Of a stretch of 64,000 nt of DNA, positions 1 to 8,015 are shown in pieces. The notes below the pieces were generated by a model. The model was not told the origin of the DNA, did no database searches, and saw only the letters and a list, made by a program, of their open reading frames with translations. The stretch is from CAYMDS01 sp964653195 (lineage in GTDB: Bacteria; Patescibacteriota; Microgenomatia; Levybacterales; UBA12049), in the NCBI GenBank assembly GCA_964653195.1, contig CAZZCX010000004.1, positions 17,417 to 81,416 of the forward strand, read 5' to 3'. Position 1 is the stretch's first letter; each line of letters starts with the position of its first letter. The position numbers were made by a program, and so were the translations under genes.

Positions 1-1
1 G

Positions 2-229
2 GACACAAGATCATATAGAGTGTCTTTTGAAAAAATAAATACCATACTTCCCGGATACAATGCAAAAAAAGATGTTGCGTTTGGTGTCAGGCAATTAAAA
101 GAGTTATTTGAGAGAGTTAAGTTATCAAAAGAGCAATTCGATTCACGTGCTTTTACCAGACTCAAGATGATCGAATACTTACGCCAAAGCGGTCAGATAA
201 CCAATGAATATTATTGGAATAAAAAATAA
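2..229 (+). CDS. NAD-dependent epimerase/dehydratase, C-terminal end (partial)
   Basis: The frame is open from the window edge, so this is the last 75 codons of a longer gene; the GTG at position 20 is internal. The opening residues DTRSYRVSFEKI, followed by a helical tail ending in ITNEYYW, match the C-terminus of extended short-chain dehydrogenases that act on nucleotide sugars (known family pattern). Its substrate cannot be read from this fragment. The next gene starts two bases after the stop, so it is the upstream member of the sugar-modification operon that follows. The Rossmann domain and catalytic YxxxK lie outside the window. Confidence 0.7.
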   Translation, partial: DTRSYRVSFEKINTILPGYNAKKDVAFGVRQLKELFERVKLSKEQFDSRAFTRLKMIEYLRQSGQITNEYYWNKK

Positions 230-231
230 AT

Positions 232-1467
232 ATGGTTACATTATTTAACTGCAGATTCTGTCAAACACCATTATCACATACCTTTGTAGATCTAGGTATG
301 TCCCCTGTCGCAAATGATTATTTAAAAGAAGATCAATTCAAAGATGAAAAATTTTATCCTTTACATACTTATGTCTGCGAAAATTGTTTTCTGGTACAAC
401 TGCCAAATGTCGTCGCCCGAGAAAAAATATTTAACGATAAATACGCTTATTTCTCATCCTACTCTGACAGTTGGCTAAAACATGCCAAGGATTACGTAAG
501 TATGATGATGAAAAATTTTAAATTTAATAATGATTCTTTAGTGGTAGAACTTGCCAGTAATGACGGTTATTTACTGCAATATTTCAAAGACGCGAAAATT
601 CCTGTTTTGGGTATTGAGCCAAGTGCAAACGTGGCAGAAGAGGCAATGAAAAAAGGGATTCCATCAATTGTGAAGTTTTTCGGCGTACAAACAGCCAAAG
701 AACTAGTGATGGAGAATAAATATGCAGATCTAATAATTGGAAACAATGTTTTCGCGCATGTCCCAGATGTAAACGATTTTGTAGGAGGTATGAAGATTCT
801 TTTAAAACCGGATGGAATAATAACTATCGAATTTCCTCATCTTATGAATTTAATTAATCATAATGAGTTCGATACAATTTATCATGAACATTACTCATAC
901 TACTCATTCATTACTGCAGAGAAAATATTCGCCAAACATGGAATTACACTTTTTGATGTTCAGGAGGTGTCTACTCACGGAGGGTCGCTTAGAATTTACG
1001 GACGACATACAGAAAATTCAGCACTAAAAGTAAATGAAAGAGTGAATTTACTTCGCGAGAAAGAAATTAATGCAGGATATACTGATTTAAGTTTTTATTC
1101 ACAATTTCAAAAAAAAGTACTTATCACAAAAGAAAATTTTATAAATTTTATAAAGAACGCCAAATCTGAAGGGAAAACTATCGTAGGTTATGGTGCTCCT
1201 GCAAAGGGTAATACTTTGCTTAATTATTGCAATTTGAGTATAGATTGTATCACTTATACAGTAGATAGAAGCATTCACAAGCAAAATCATTTCTTGCCGG
1301 GAACACATATACCGATTTACGCACCAGATAAAATAAAAGAAACTAAGCCTGATTATGTCCTTATTCTTCCTTGGAACTTAAAAAATGAAATAAGTGAACA
1401 AATGTCATATATAAGAGAATGGGGTGGTAAATTTATTGTCGGTATACCTGAAATTCAAATATTTTAA
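232..1467 (+). CDS. Sugar C-methyltransferase-like SAM-dependent methyltransferase
   Basis: 411 aa, the usual length for the NDP-hexose C-methyltransferase family (TylC3/NovU type). An N-terminal zinc-binding module has Cys7/Cys10 (CRFC) and Cys49/Cys52 (CENC). The class I SAM motif VVELASNDGYLL is near residues 103-115, and YHEHYSYYS (about 218-226) is the family's catalytic-region signature. The C-terminal domain contains GYGAPAKGNTLLNYC. Family members methylate a carbon of a keto-sugar nucleotide to make branched deoxysugars. Here it sits between an epimerase and an oxidoreductase with 2-3 bp spacings, so a role in modifying a surface-glycan sugar is inferred. The exact substrate is unknown. 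Confidence 0.85.
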   Translation: MVTLFNCRFCQTPLSHTFVDLGMSPVANDYLKEDQFKDEKFYPLHTYVCENCFLVQLPNVVAREKIFNDKYAYFSSYSDSWLKHAKDYVSMMMKNFKFNNDSLVVELASNDGYLLQYFKDAKIPVLGIEPSANVAEEAMKKGIPSIVKFFGVQTAKELVMENKYADLIIGNNVFAHVPDVNDFVGGMKILLKPDGIITIEFPHLMNLINHNEFDTIYHEHYSYYSFITAEKIFAKHGITLFDVQEVSTHGGSLRIYGRHTENSALKVNERVNLLREKEINAGYTDLSFYSQFQKKVLITKENFINFIKNAKSEGKTIVGYGAPAKGNTLLNYCNLSIDCITYTVDRSIHKQNHFLPGTHIPIYAPDKIKETKPDYVLILPWNLKNEISEQMSYIREWGGKFIVGIPEIQIF

Positions 1468-1470
1468 ATT

Positions 1471-2748
1471 ATGAATATCGACTCAAAACTTACTAAACTA
1501 ATGAAAGAAAATAAGCCAATCCGCGTAGGACTTATCGGTGCTGGTTATGCTGCAGCTGGCTTCGCTTTACAAATTCTGGCAAATGAAAACGGTATAAAGC
1601 TCGTGGGAATTGCAAACAGAACAGTCTCAAAAGCAAAAAATATTTATAAAAAATCAGGTATTGATGCAAAAGAAATCGATAACAGAGATGGACTCGAAAA
1701 AGCAATGCAAGATTCAAATTATTTGGTAACCGATAATTATGAATTGTTATGCGAATCAACCATGATAGATGTCATAGTTGAGGCAACGGGGGACGTAGAA
1801 TTCGGGGCACAAGTCGCAGTAAAAGCAATTGAGAACGGAAAGCATTTGGTGCTCATCAACGCAGAGCTCGATTCGACAATAGGACCTATCTTAAAACACT
1901 ACGCTGATAAAAAAAATGTCATATATACCCAAACAGACGGAGACCAGCCAGGGGTAATAATGAATTTATTTAGATACGTAAAACTTTTAGGCCTTACTCC
2001 TATAGTTGCTGGAAATATAAAAACGGTTCTTGATAATTACCGAACTCCCGAAACCCAAAAAATGTGGGCAGATGAAAATAATCAAAGCCCGCATCTTGCC
2101 ACAACTGCTGTAGATGGTACAAAAATCGCAATGGAAATGGCCACAGTCGCCAATGCTACAGGTATGAAGATAGGTACAAGGGGAATGCATGGCTTTTCTA
2201 TGAAGCATGTTAATGATGCATTAAATAATTTCCCACTTGATAAGCTTCTAAAAGACGGTGGAATTGTCGATTATATTTTAGGTGCAGAACCCAGTTTCGG
2301 AGTTTTCATCATAGCTCACACCGATAATCCGGAAAGACAAAAGTATTTGAAAATGTACAAAATGGGCATAGGTCCTTTTTATGTATTCTATAGACCATAT
2401 CATTTGTGTACACTGGAAACTCATTTGAGTGTAGCTGAGGCTGTGATAAATAAAAACGCAACTCTTGCTCCGTTAGGAAAACCTGTATGCGATGTCATAA
2501 CTGTTGCCAAAAAAGATTTAAAGAAAGGTGAGAAACTCGATGGAATTGGAGGTTTTAGTTGCTTTGGAGTTATAGAAAACTATGATACTAGTAAAACACA
2601 AAATCTTCTGCCTATGGGACTTTCAAAAGACTGTATTTTAAATAAAGATATAAAGAAAAACAGCACAATCTCATATAGTGATGTAACCCTGCCAAAAAAT
2701 AGATTATCAGATAATCTTCGCGATAAACAAAATAAATTGTTTTCATAA
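1471..2748 (+). CDS. NAD(P)-dependent oxidoreductase with C-terminal SAF domain (homoserine dehydrogenase-like)
   Basis: 425 aa. A Rossmann nucleotide-binding motif GAGYAAAG lies at about residues 23-30, followed by VEATGDVEFG typical of homoserine-dehydrogenase-like proteins. The last 70 or so residues (PLGKPVCDVITVAKKDLKKG onward) read as a SAF domain. This architecture is the COG4091 'predicted homoserine dehydrogenase with SAF domain' group, which is not the ordinary threonine-pathway enzyme. It starts 3 bp after the C-methyltransferase stop and is followed 3 bp later by a glycosyltransferase, so the context points to sugar or polyol metabolism for glycans rather than amino-acid synthesis. 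The substrate cannot be assigned from sequence. Confidence 0.75.
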   Translation: MNIDSKLTKLMKENKPIRVGLIGAGYAAAGFALQILANENGIKLVGIANRTVSKAKNIYKKSGIDAKEIDNRDGLEKAMQDSNYLVTDNYELLCESTMIDVIVEATGDVEFGAQVAVKAIENGKHLVLINAELDSTIGPILKHYADKKNVIYTQTDGDQPGVIMNLFRYVKLLGLTPIVAGNIKTVLDNYRTPETQKMWADENNQSPHLATTAVDGTKIAMEMATVANATGMKIGTRGMHGFSMKHVNDALNNFPLDKLLKDGGIVDYILGAEPSFGVFIIAHTDNPERQKYLKMYKMGIGPFYVFYRPYHLCTLETHLSVAEAVINKNATLAPLGKPVCDVITVAKKDLKKGEKLDGIGGFSCFGVIENYDTSKTQNLLPMGLSKDCILNKDIKKNSTISYSDVTLPKNRLSDNLRDKQNKLFS

Positions 2749-2751
2749 CTT

Positions 2752-3636
2752 ATGAAAAAACTAATAAATATAACAGTTGGTATTCCGACACGCTATGCAG
2801 GTAATTCCCTGCTTAAAACGGTGGAAACAATATTTGCATCAAATATAACGAATATTAGATGTATCATTGTAGCTGATAATATACCTGTTTCGTACTCATT
2901 AAGAAAGAAACTTGAGAAATTAGGAGCTGAGATTTACTGGAATCCAAAACCGGGAAGTCAATTTAAAAAACTGAAACAAATTATAAATAAAACTGATACT
3001 GATTTATTTATATTTACACAGGATGATATCACATTCAGACCGGATACTATCTCAGAAATTATAAAAACCTTCAGCAAAAACCCTTCAGTTACGATGGTAG
3101 GAAGTCGTATTTTACCATTGGCACCAGTAACGCTTTTTGAGAAAAGCATGACTTCTATGGTAAGAATTATTGATCGGGTTTCAGGTAAATGGAATAAAGG
3201 CAGAAACTATCTCACAGCAAGCGGACGATGTATCTCATTCAAGACTAAATTACTGAAAAAGTTTATAATCCGCGAACAAATTGTAAACGGTGATATGTAT
3301 TTATACCTGGAAAATAAAAGACTTGGAGGCGAAATCATGCGCGCCGGAAAATCAAAAGTATATATACGCTGTCCGCAATCTATAAATGATCAGATTGGAC
3401 CAAGCAGCAGATATCAGTTTTCAGAAACAGAATTAAAGAAATATTTCGATTTCGATATAAAACCTGAATATCATATTCCTTTTTTCGTACTTGTCAGAGC
3501 GACAATAACTGAGCTTATACTTCATCCGAGATCGGCATTATTATATTTTTTTATTTTTATATATACTCGTATAAAACGTCAACCATATCACACCATAAGT
3601 CCTATCTGGAAAATTGACGAATCTACGAAAAAGTAA
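2752..3636 (+). CDS. Family 2 glycosyltransferase (GT-A)
   Basis: 294 aa. It begins with the GT2 pattern ITVGIPTRYAGNSLLKTVETI, and FIFTQDDITFRPDTI near residue 90 is the metal/nucleotide-sugar binding region (QDD in place of the usual DxD). A hydrophobic, basic tail (residues 240-285) may attach it to the membrane. GT2 enzymes transfer a sugar from a nucleotide donor to a glycan or lipid acceptor at the cytoplasmic face. It is packed 3 bp after the SAF oxidoreductase, so it is probably the transferase that uses the modified sugar made by the upstream genes (inference). Confidence 0.8.
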   Translation: MKKLINITVGIPTRYAGNSLLKTVETIFASNITNIRCIIVADNIPVSYSLRKKLEKLGAEIYWNPKPGSQFKKLKQIINKTDTDLFIFTQDDITFRPDTISEIIKTFSKNPSVTMVGSRILPLAPVTLFEKSMTSMVRIIDRVSGKWNKGRNYLTASGRCISFKTKLLKKFIIREQIVNGDMYLYLENKRLGGEIMRAGKSKVYIRCPQSINDQIGPSSRYQFSETELKKYFDFDIKPEYHIPFFVLVRATITELILHPRSALLYFFIFIYTRIKRQPYHTISPIWKIDESTKK

Positions 3637-3644
3637 TCGCTTGT

Positions 3645-3681
3645 AAGTTGAGCTTAATAAGTATAGAATCAAACTCAACTT
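3645..3681. other. Inverted repeat between GT2 and methyltransferase genes
   Basis: AAGTTGAG (3645-3652) and CTCAACTT (3674-3681) form a perfect 8-bp inverted repeat with a 21-nt loop, just after the glycosyltransferase stop. No T-run follows on the + strand, so it is not a clear terminator. It may be a processing or stability hairpin. Confidence 0.35.
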
Positions 3682-3705
3682 CAACAATCTGCCACAACAT
3701 TAGTT

Positions 3706-4296
3706 ATGCTCGCAACTAATATACTTATATTACCTACTATTAGAAGAAAAAATGGTGAAACTATATTTATTAAATCTGTTGAACGGATACTTAATAAATT
3801 TATATTTTTCTTATCTGCAAATGACAAAATACTTGATCTAGGCTCAGGCACTTGTATGTTTACACGTATTCTTAAAAATAAAGGATTTAACATTACACCT
3901 GTAGATATCAAAAACAGAAGTTATTACGAAGATATAACACCGATTATTTATGACGGTAAAAAATTACCATTCAAAAATGATTCCTTTGATATGTGCATGC
4001 TGATCGCAGTTTTGCACCATACCCAAAATCCAGAAATCGTGCTTAAAGAAGCAATGCGGGTTTCAAAAAAAATCATATTACTCGAAGATATATATACTAA
4101 TACTCCGCAAAAACTATATACCTATTTTATAGATAGTTTACTAAACAAGGAATTTATCGGACATCCCCATACAAATAAAATGAATTCTGAATGGCTAGCG
4201 TTATTTAAAAAGCTAGGGTTAAAATTAGTGAAAAAAGAATACTCAAAAGCTTACGGTTTCCTCCAAAACGCTACCTATTATCTTGAGAAAATTTAA
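3706..4296 (+). CDS. Class I SAM-dependent methyltransferase
   Basis: 196 aa. The SAM-binding motif ILDLGSGTCMFTRILK lies at about residues 44-59, an acidic residue follows in PVDI, and LPFKNDSFDMCMLIAVLHHT (about 87-106) is the typical Methyltransf_11 post-motif. The acceptor is not recognisable; O-, N- or C-methylation are all possible. It follows the sugar cluster after a 69-bp gap with an inverted repeat, so it may be a last, separately initiated member of the glycan-modification group. It converges on the HAD gene 21 bp downstream. Confidence 0.75.
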   Translation: MLATNILILPTIRRKNGETIFIKSVERILNKFIFFLSANDKILDLGSGTCMFTRILKNKGFNITPVDIKNRSYYEDITPIIYDGKKLPFKNDSFDMCMLIAVLHHTQNPEIVLKEAMRVSKKIILLEDIYTNTPQKLYTYFIDSLLNKEFIGHPHTNKMNSEWLALFKKLGLKLVKKEYSKAYGFLQNATYYLEKI

Positions 4297-4317
4297 TGAT
4301 AAATCTTTAACTGCTAT

Positions 4318-4947
4318 TTATTGACTGACAAGCATATTAAATTTATGCAATAGTTCCCGGTTCGATTTGTCAAGATCGGTCGGATCATAAAGAAATGTAT
4401 TCCAGCCATGATCTTCTGCTTTATCAATATGTTCAGTTGTATTTTCTATATAGAATATTTGTTCTCCTTTAAAACCAGCTTTCCTCTCGGCAAGTTCGAA
4501 CATCAAATTATCTGATTTTGATACTCCTTCAATGCTCGAATCAATCACTACATCCCATTTAATATCTGGCAAGATACCTTTTGCTTTAATTGCCTCAAGC
4601 ATTCCCGTATATTGAATTGTAAATAATCCGATTCTACACTTCTTATGAATAACATCTATCACCGGCCAGATAGACATATTTACTTTAAAGCACTTTACAA
4701 AACCATCTAAAAGAAGCGAATAATTAGCTGAGATATTGGGATTAAATTTTTGTTTAATAATTGGGAGTAAACTATCTACATCCTTTCCTGTATAAATATC
4801 ATATTTATGCTTGTCCCATAATTCATTAAATTCTTTTTTTTGATCAGGCTTTATCCCCAACTCATCTAAGAGTTCAGACCACTTGTCTGTTCCACTAAAA
4901 TCCTGCATAACTACACCGCCAACGTCAAAGTATACAAAGTGAATCAT
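4318..4947 (-). CDS. HAD-superfamily hydrolase
   Basis: 209 aa. Motif I is FDVGGVV (nucleophile Asp8), the form common in HAD-IA phosphatases. A short helical cap follows, then a Lys region (VSKSDNLMFELAERK), and motif IV is replaced by IENTTEHIDKAEDHGW, where the usual acidic pair is weak. The likely activity is phosphate-ester hydrolysis of a small metabolite; the substrate is unknown. It lies downstream of argG on the same strand but behind a stem-loop (5035-5068), and has its own possible extended -10 at 4982-4990. Confidence 0.65.
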   Translation of the reverse strand: MIHFVYFDVGGVVMQDFSGTDKWSELLDELGIKPDQKKEFNELWDKHKYDIYTGKDVDSLLPIIKQKFNPNISANYSLLLDGFVKCFKVNMSIWPVIDVIHKKCRIGLFTIQYTGMLEAIKAKGILPDIKWDVVIDSSIEGVSKSDNLMFELAERKAGFKGEQIFYIENTTEHIDKAEDHGWNTFLYDPTDLDKSNRELLHKFNMLVSQ

Positions 4948-4981
4948 TTTTAATTATATTTGATGAGTCTGACCTACCCTC

Positions 4982-4990
4982 ATTATAGCA
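4982..4990 (-). promoter_or_regulatory. Possible extended -10 promoter for the HAD gene
   Basis: On the minus strand the sequence reads TGCTATAAT, a TGn-extended -10 box, 34 nt before the ATG at 4947. No good -35 is visible. The same nonamer appears twice at the suhB/alaS divergent promoter. Confidence 0.4.
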
Positions 4991-5034
4991 AACGTATTAA
5001 ATACATTAAATACAATATTCTTATACGTTTATTT

Positions 5035-5068
5035 AAGTGGGGACGGGAATCTACATTCGTCCCCACTT
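5035..5068 (-). terminator. Stem-loop after argG
   Basis: An 11-bp perfect stem, AAGTGGGGACG with CGTCCCCACTT, closes a 12-nt loop 24 bp after the argG stop. The downstream T-run is poor on both strands, so termination is probable rather than certain. It separates argHG from the HAD gene. Confidence 0.55.
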
Positions 5069-5091
5069 TCAATATTTACCTTATATTGACT

Positions 5092-6330
5092 TTATTTTTG
5101 ATTAGCCAATTTCATTTGTAAGGTATAAATTTCAGTAAAACCAGCACTAGCATTTACATTGAATGCATATCCCTCAGAGTTATTAAATGATGTCTGAGGT
5201 AATCCATATGGTGATTTCATCGCTAATATATCAACTTTCCCTTTAAATAACTTAACAATAACTTCACCAGTCACCTTTTCATTAACTTTCTCATTAAAAA
5301 CATTTATTGCCTGCATAGCTGGATCGAGCCACATTGCTCCATAACAAAGATAACCCCATTTGATGTCCATAATCTCCTTAATCTCATTAAGTACCCTGGT
5401 ATTTACATATTTTTCCAATGCTTTATGAGCTTCAATAATCACATGAGCAGCAGGTAATTCGTAGACTCCACCATTTTTTAGACCGACAAGTCTGTCTTCA
5501 AACATAGAGACAATACCTACACCATGATTACCGGCAATATGATTAAGTGCAATAATAAGTTGTGATAGGATCATCTCTTGACCATTTATTGCATGTGGTA
5601 TACCTTTTTTAAATGATAAGTTTACTAACTCCGGTTTATCGGGTGCTTTCTCGGGTAATGTATAGGTTTTTAAGAACTTTTCAAACTGAGGAATTTGTTC
5701 AGGCTCCTCTATTTCTCCCCCTTCCCATGTCATACCCCACATGTTGTCGTCAACTGAATATGGAAAATCAATTGAAGCAGGTACGGGTATACCATGTTTT
5801 TGAGCATACATTATTTCCTCTTCTCTATCCATGTTCCACTCCCTCACTGGTGCAATAATTTTTATTTGTGGTTCATGAGTCAAAATGTATCCCTCTAACC
5901 TCACCTGGTCATTTCCTTTACCGGTACATCCATGCGCTATACAATCAGCTCCTGTCTTCTTCGCCATCTCTACTGCTTTTTTCGCAATAACTGCCCTGCC
6001 TATAGGTGTAGACAAATGGTAATCACCCTGATATCTGGCGTTTGCCAGTATACCCTTTGAGAGATATTCTTCAGCAAATTCATTTTTAACATCCAAGGTA
6101 ATTGCTTTCGCAGCTCCGAAACTTAATGCTTTATTTTGAATTACTTTTAAATCGTCATGTTGTTGCCCCAAATCAAGTGTTAATGTTATAACTTCAGCTT
6201 TATAATGATCCAGTATCCATTTAAGCATTACTGATGTATCTAAACCTCCTGAATAAAGAAGTAACACTTTCTTAATATCACCCTTTTTTGCTTCATACGA
6301 TGCTACCTTAATATATTTTGATTTATTCAT
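5092..6330 (-). CDS. argG: Argininosuccinate synthase
   Basis: 412 aa from the ATG at 6330. It joins citrulline and aspartate with ATP to give argininosuccinate. The PP-loop LLYSGGLDTSVML is near the N-terminus; GCTGKGNDQVRLEGY and the SPYGLPQTSFNN tail region are family signatures. A GTG three codons upstream (6339) could also start, but AAAGGGGGTGAT, close to a consensus Shine-Dalgarno, sits right before ATG 6330, so I chose that start. It overlaps the end of argH by 8 bp, which suggests translational coupling. Expression should depend on the T-box upstream of argH. No other arginine genes are in the window, so the source of citrulline is unclear. Confidence 0.95.
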   Translation of the reverse strand: MNKSKYIKVASYEAKKGDIKKVLLLYSGGLDTSVMLKWILDHYKAEVITLTLDLGQQHDDLKVIQNKALSFGAAKAITLDVKNEFAEEYLSKGILANARYQGDYHLSTPIGRAVIAKKAVEMAKKTGADCIAHGCTGKGNDQVRLEGYILTHEPQIKIIAPVREWNMDREEEIMYAQKHGIPVPASIDFPYSVDDNMWGMTWEGGEIEEPEQIPQFEKFLKTYTLPEKAPDKPELVNLSFKKGIPHAINGQEMILSQLIIALNHIAGNHGVGIVSMFEDRLVGLKNGGVYELPAAHVIIEAHKALEKYVNTRVLNEIKEIMDIKWGYLCYGAMWLDPAMQAINVFNEKVNEKVTGEVIVKLFKGKVDILAMKSPYGLPQTSFNNSEGYAFNVNASAGFTEIYTLQMKLANQK

Positions 6331-7687
6331 TTTTATCACCCCCTTTCACTAATGTTTTTATAGTAAATTTATACTTTTTATGTTCATACTTATAATCATT
6401 CATTTCTTTCTTTATTAGATCAGAATATATTTCTAGCCCTAAACACCCAGTTCCGCCAATATGTTCAGATTGTTTAAGGACATTACTAATAGTTATTGAA
6501 TTTACTTTAGGAGAATTTGAGCTTACTATTTGATACGCCTCCCTGAATGACATTCCATTTTTTACAAGATCTATAGCTTTATGTGTTGCAAATAACTCAG
6601 GCGTTAACGCATTTTTAAGTTTGACTTTATTTGGAGTTATATTTGAAATCAATATCTTCGCTACCTTTATGCTATCCTGACTAACTTCTAGACTAACCAT
6701 AAACGGTTTTTTGCTGTCCTGTAAATCCCTGTTGTAACCAGATATTAAGTTGCTTGAGAGACTAAGAATTTGAATATAATTCCCTGCGGTTATATGAACT
6801 TTACTTCTTAATAACTCAGCAATATCAACATTATTTTTCTGAGGCATAATACTGCTTCCGGAACAAAGCTTTTTTGCTATTTTGAAATAATCAAATTCTG
6901 AAGTTGTAAAAAGTAACACATCAGTAGCGAATTTGTTTATATCCAGTAAAATATTGTTTAGCGCGGATAGAATAATAGCTTCTATCTTTCCTCTTGAGTT
7001 TTGACAATATAATGAATTTAGTTGTAATTTACTAAAGCCAAGTAGCTCGCTAACATATTCCCGATCAAGTGGCAAAGGTACTCCGTAGCCCGCAGCAGAC
7101 CCGAGTGGTGATTTATCGTTTAATGAATATGATACTTTTAAAACATTAAGGTCATCAAAAAACGCTTCAATAAAAGCTCCAGCCCACATACCGACTGATG
7201 AAGGCATAGCTTTTTGAGTATGAGTATAACCAGGTATAACCTGAAATTCATATTTTTTTGCAAATACTAGAAAACTCTCGATAAGCAAAAGAAGGTTTTT
7301 CCAAATATATAGCAACTTTTCTTTAGAGAAAAGTCTCATTGCAGTAAGAACCTGATCATTCCGTGATCTGCCTGTATGTACTTTCTTGCCGACATCACCA
7401 TATTTGACTATTAAAAAATTCTCAATTTTGGTGTGTATGTCTTCATCTCCCTGTTCTAATATAAAGTTATTTATTTTTATAAGATAAAGAATTTCAGCAA
7501 AGCCAGATAGAAGCTTACTTTGCTCTTGTTTCTGTAGGATTCCAATTTTTGTCAACATTCTCACATGAGCAATCGAACCATACACATCGTATATAGCGAG
7601 GTATTGATCCAGCAAAAGATCATCCTTCGTTTCAAAAGATTCAATAAATGAGTCAAGTTCCCAATTTTTTTGCCAAAGCTTTTTCAT
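6323..7687 (-). CDS. argH: Argininosuccinate lyase
   Basis: 454 aa. It splits argininosuccinate into arginine and fumarate. The fumarase/aspartase-superfamily signature GSSIMPQKNN is present, as is GYTHTQKAMP with its conserved His, and TGRSRNDQV near the N-terminus. A longer frame begins at a TTG (7726), but that codon lies inside the T-box terminator hairpin; the ATG at 7687, just after the terminator T-run, gives MKKLWQKNWELD, a good argH N-terminus. It is the first gene of a two-gene operon with argG. Regulation by tRNA-dependent antitermination is strongly indicated by the leader. Confidence 0.93.
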   Translation of the reverse strand: MKKLWQKNWELDSFIESFETKDDLLLDQYLAIYDVYGSIAHVRMLTKIGILQKQEQSKLLSGFAEILYLIKINNFILEQGDEDIHTKIENFLIVKYGDVGKKVHTGRSRNDQVLTAMRLFSKEKLLYIWKNLLLLIESFLVFAKKYEFQVIPGYTHTQKAMPSSVGMWAGAFIEAFFDDLNVLKVSYSLNDKSPLGSAAGYGVPLPLDREYVSELLGFSKLQLNSLYCQNSRGKIEAIILSALNNILLDINKFATDVLLFTTSEFDYFKIAKKLCSGSSIMPQKNNVDIAELLRSKVHITAGNYIQILSLSSNLISGYNRDLQDSKKPFMVSLEVSQDSIKVAKILISNITPNKVKLKNALTPELFATHKAIDLVKNGMSFREAYQIVSSNSPKVNSITISNVLKQSEHIGGTGCLGLEIYSDLIKKEMNDYKYEHKKYKFTIKTLVKGGDKNE

Positions 7688-7699
7688 AGTTTTTCCACT

Positions 7700-7749
7700 A
7701 AAAAACCCGTCTCTGAAAATAACCAAAAACAGTTATTTCCAAGGACGGG
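7700..7749 (-). terminator. Rho-independent terminator of the argHG T-box
   Basis: On the minus strand CCCGTC (7749-7744) pairs with GACGGG (7711-7706), an inner AAATAAC/GTTATTT helix extends it, and six Ts follow (7705-7700). It ends 12 nt before the argH ATG and competes with the antiterminator. It would also stop any read-through from secA. Confidence 0.9.
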
Positions 7750-7976
7750 ATTGCACCGTGGTACCACCTTGCTTTCATAAGCCACAAAAAATCCACCTTA
7801 CGGTGGAACAAACAGAAATTGTAGCTAATGCTTATTATCTGCGCTCCGTTTCCGACACGCATTGTCTTATTTTTACGGTTGACTTCCGTCGTAGTTATTC
7901 CTGAAATTTACTTCAGGATTTCTTCTACGCAGCTTGTCTACTGCGGTAGACTCAAACGCATTTATTAAATTGTTAT
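7700..7976 (-). promoter_or_regulatory. T-box riboswitch leader of argH-argG (probably Arg-specific)
   Basis: The minus-strand RNA carries the T-box core at 7770-7756 (AAGGTGGTACCACGG). The antiterminator can be drawn exactly: AAGG pairs with CCTT, a 7-nt bulge TGGTACC offers UGGU to the tRNA 3' end, and ACGG pairs with CCGT. The same CCCGTCC bases are also the 5' arm of a downstream terminator, so the two folds exclude each other. In the 5' half, GAC/GTC and CGTAG/CTACG flank an internal loop with ACGGAA on its 3' side; this contains CGG (Arg) followed by A, a plausible specifier. A TCCTGAA/TTCAGGA helix forms the tip. CCACC-GTAA-GGTGG just upstream is probably stem III. Amino-acid identity is inferred; the T-box itself is seen directly. 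Confidence 0.92.
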
Positions 7977-7981
7977 AAATA

Positions 7982-8009
7982 ATTATATCAAAAATGTAAA
8001 ACTTGTCAA
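7982..8009 (-). promoter_or_regulatory. Consensus sigma-70-type promoter of argHG
   Basis: Minus strand TTGACA (8009-8004), 16-nt spacer, TATAAT (7987-7982): both hexamers are perfect. It starts 7 bp after the secA stop codon and feeds the T-box leader. Confidence 0.9.
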
Positions 8010-8015
8010 TAACTA

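Noticed and set aside
7688..7726. TTG start at 7726 for argH
   Set aside because: It lies inside the T-box terminator hairpin; ATG 7687 right after the T-run gives the expected N-terminus.
7786..7806. Independent terminator CCACC-GTAA-GGTGG followed by Ts within the argHG leader
   Set aside because: It sits just upstream of the T-box core where stem III is expected; a constitutive terminator there would prevent any expression. Weak early termination cannot be excluded.
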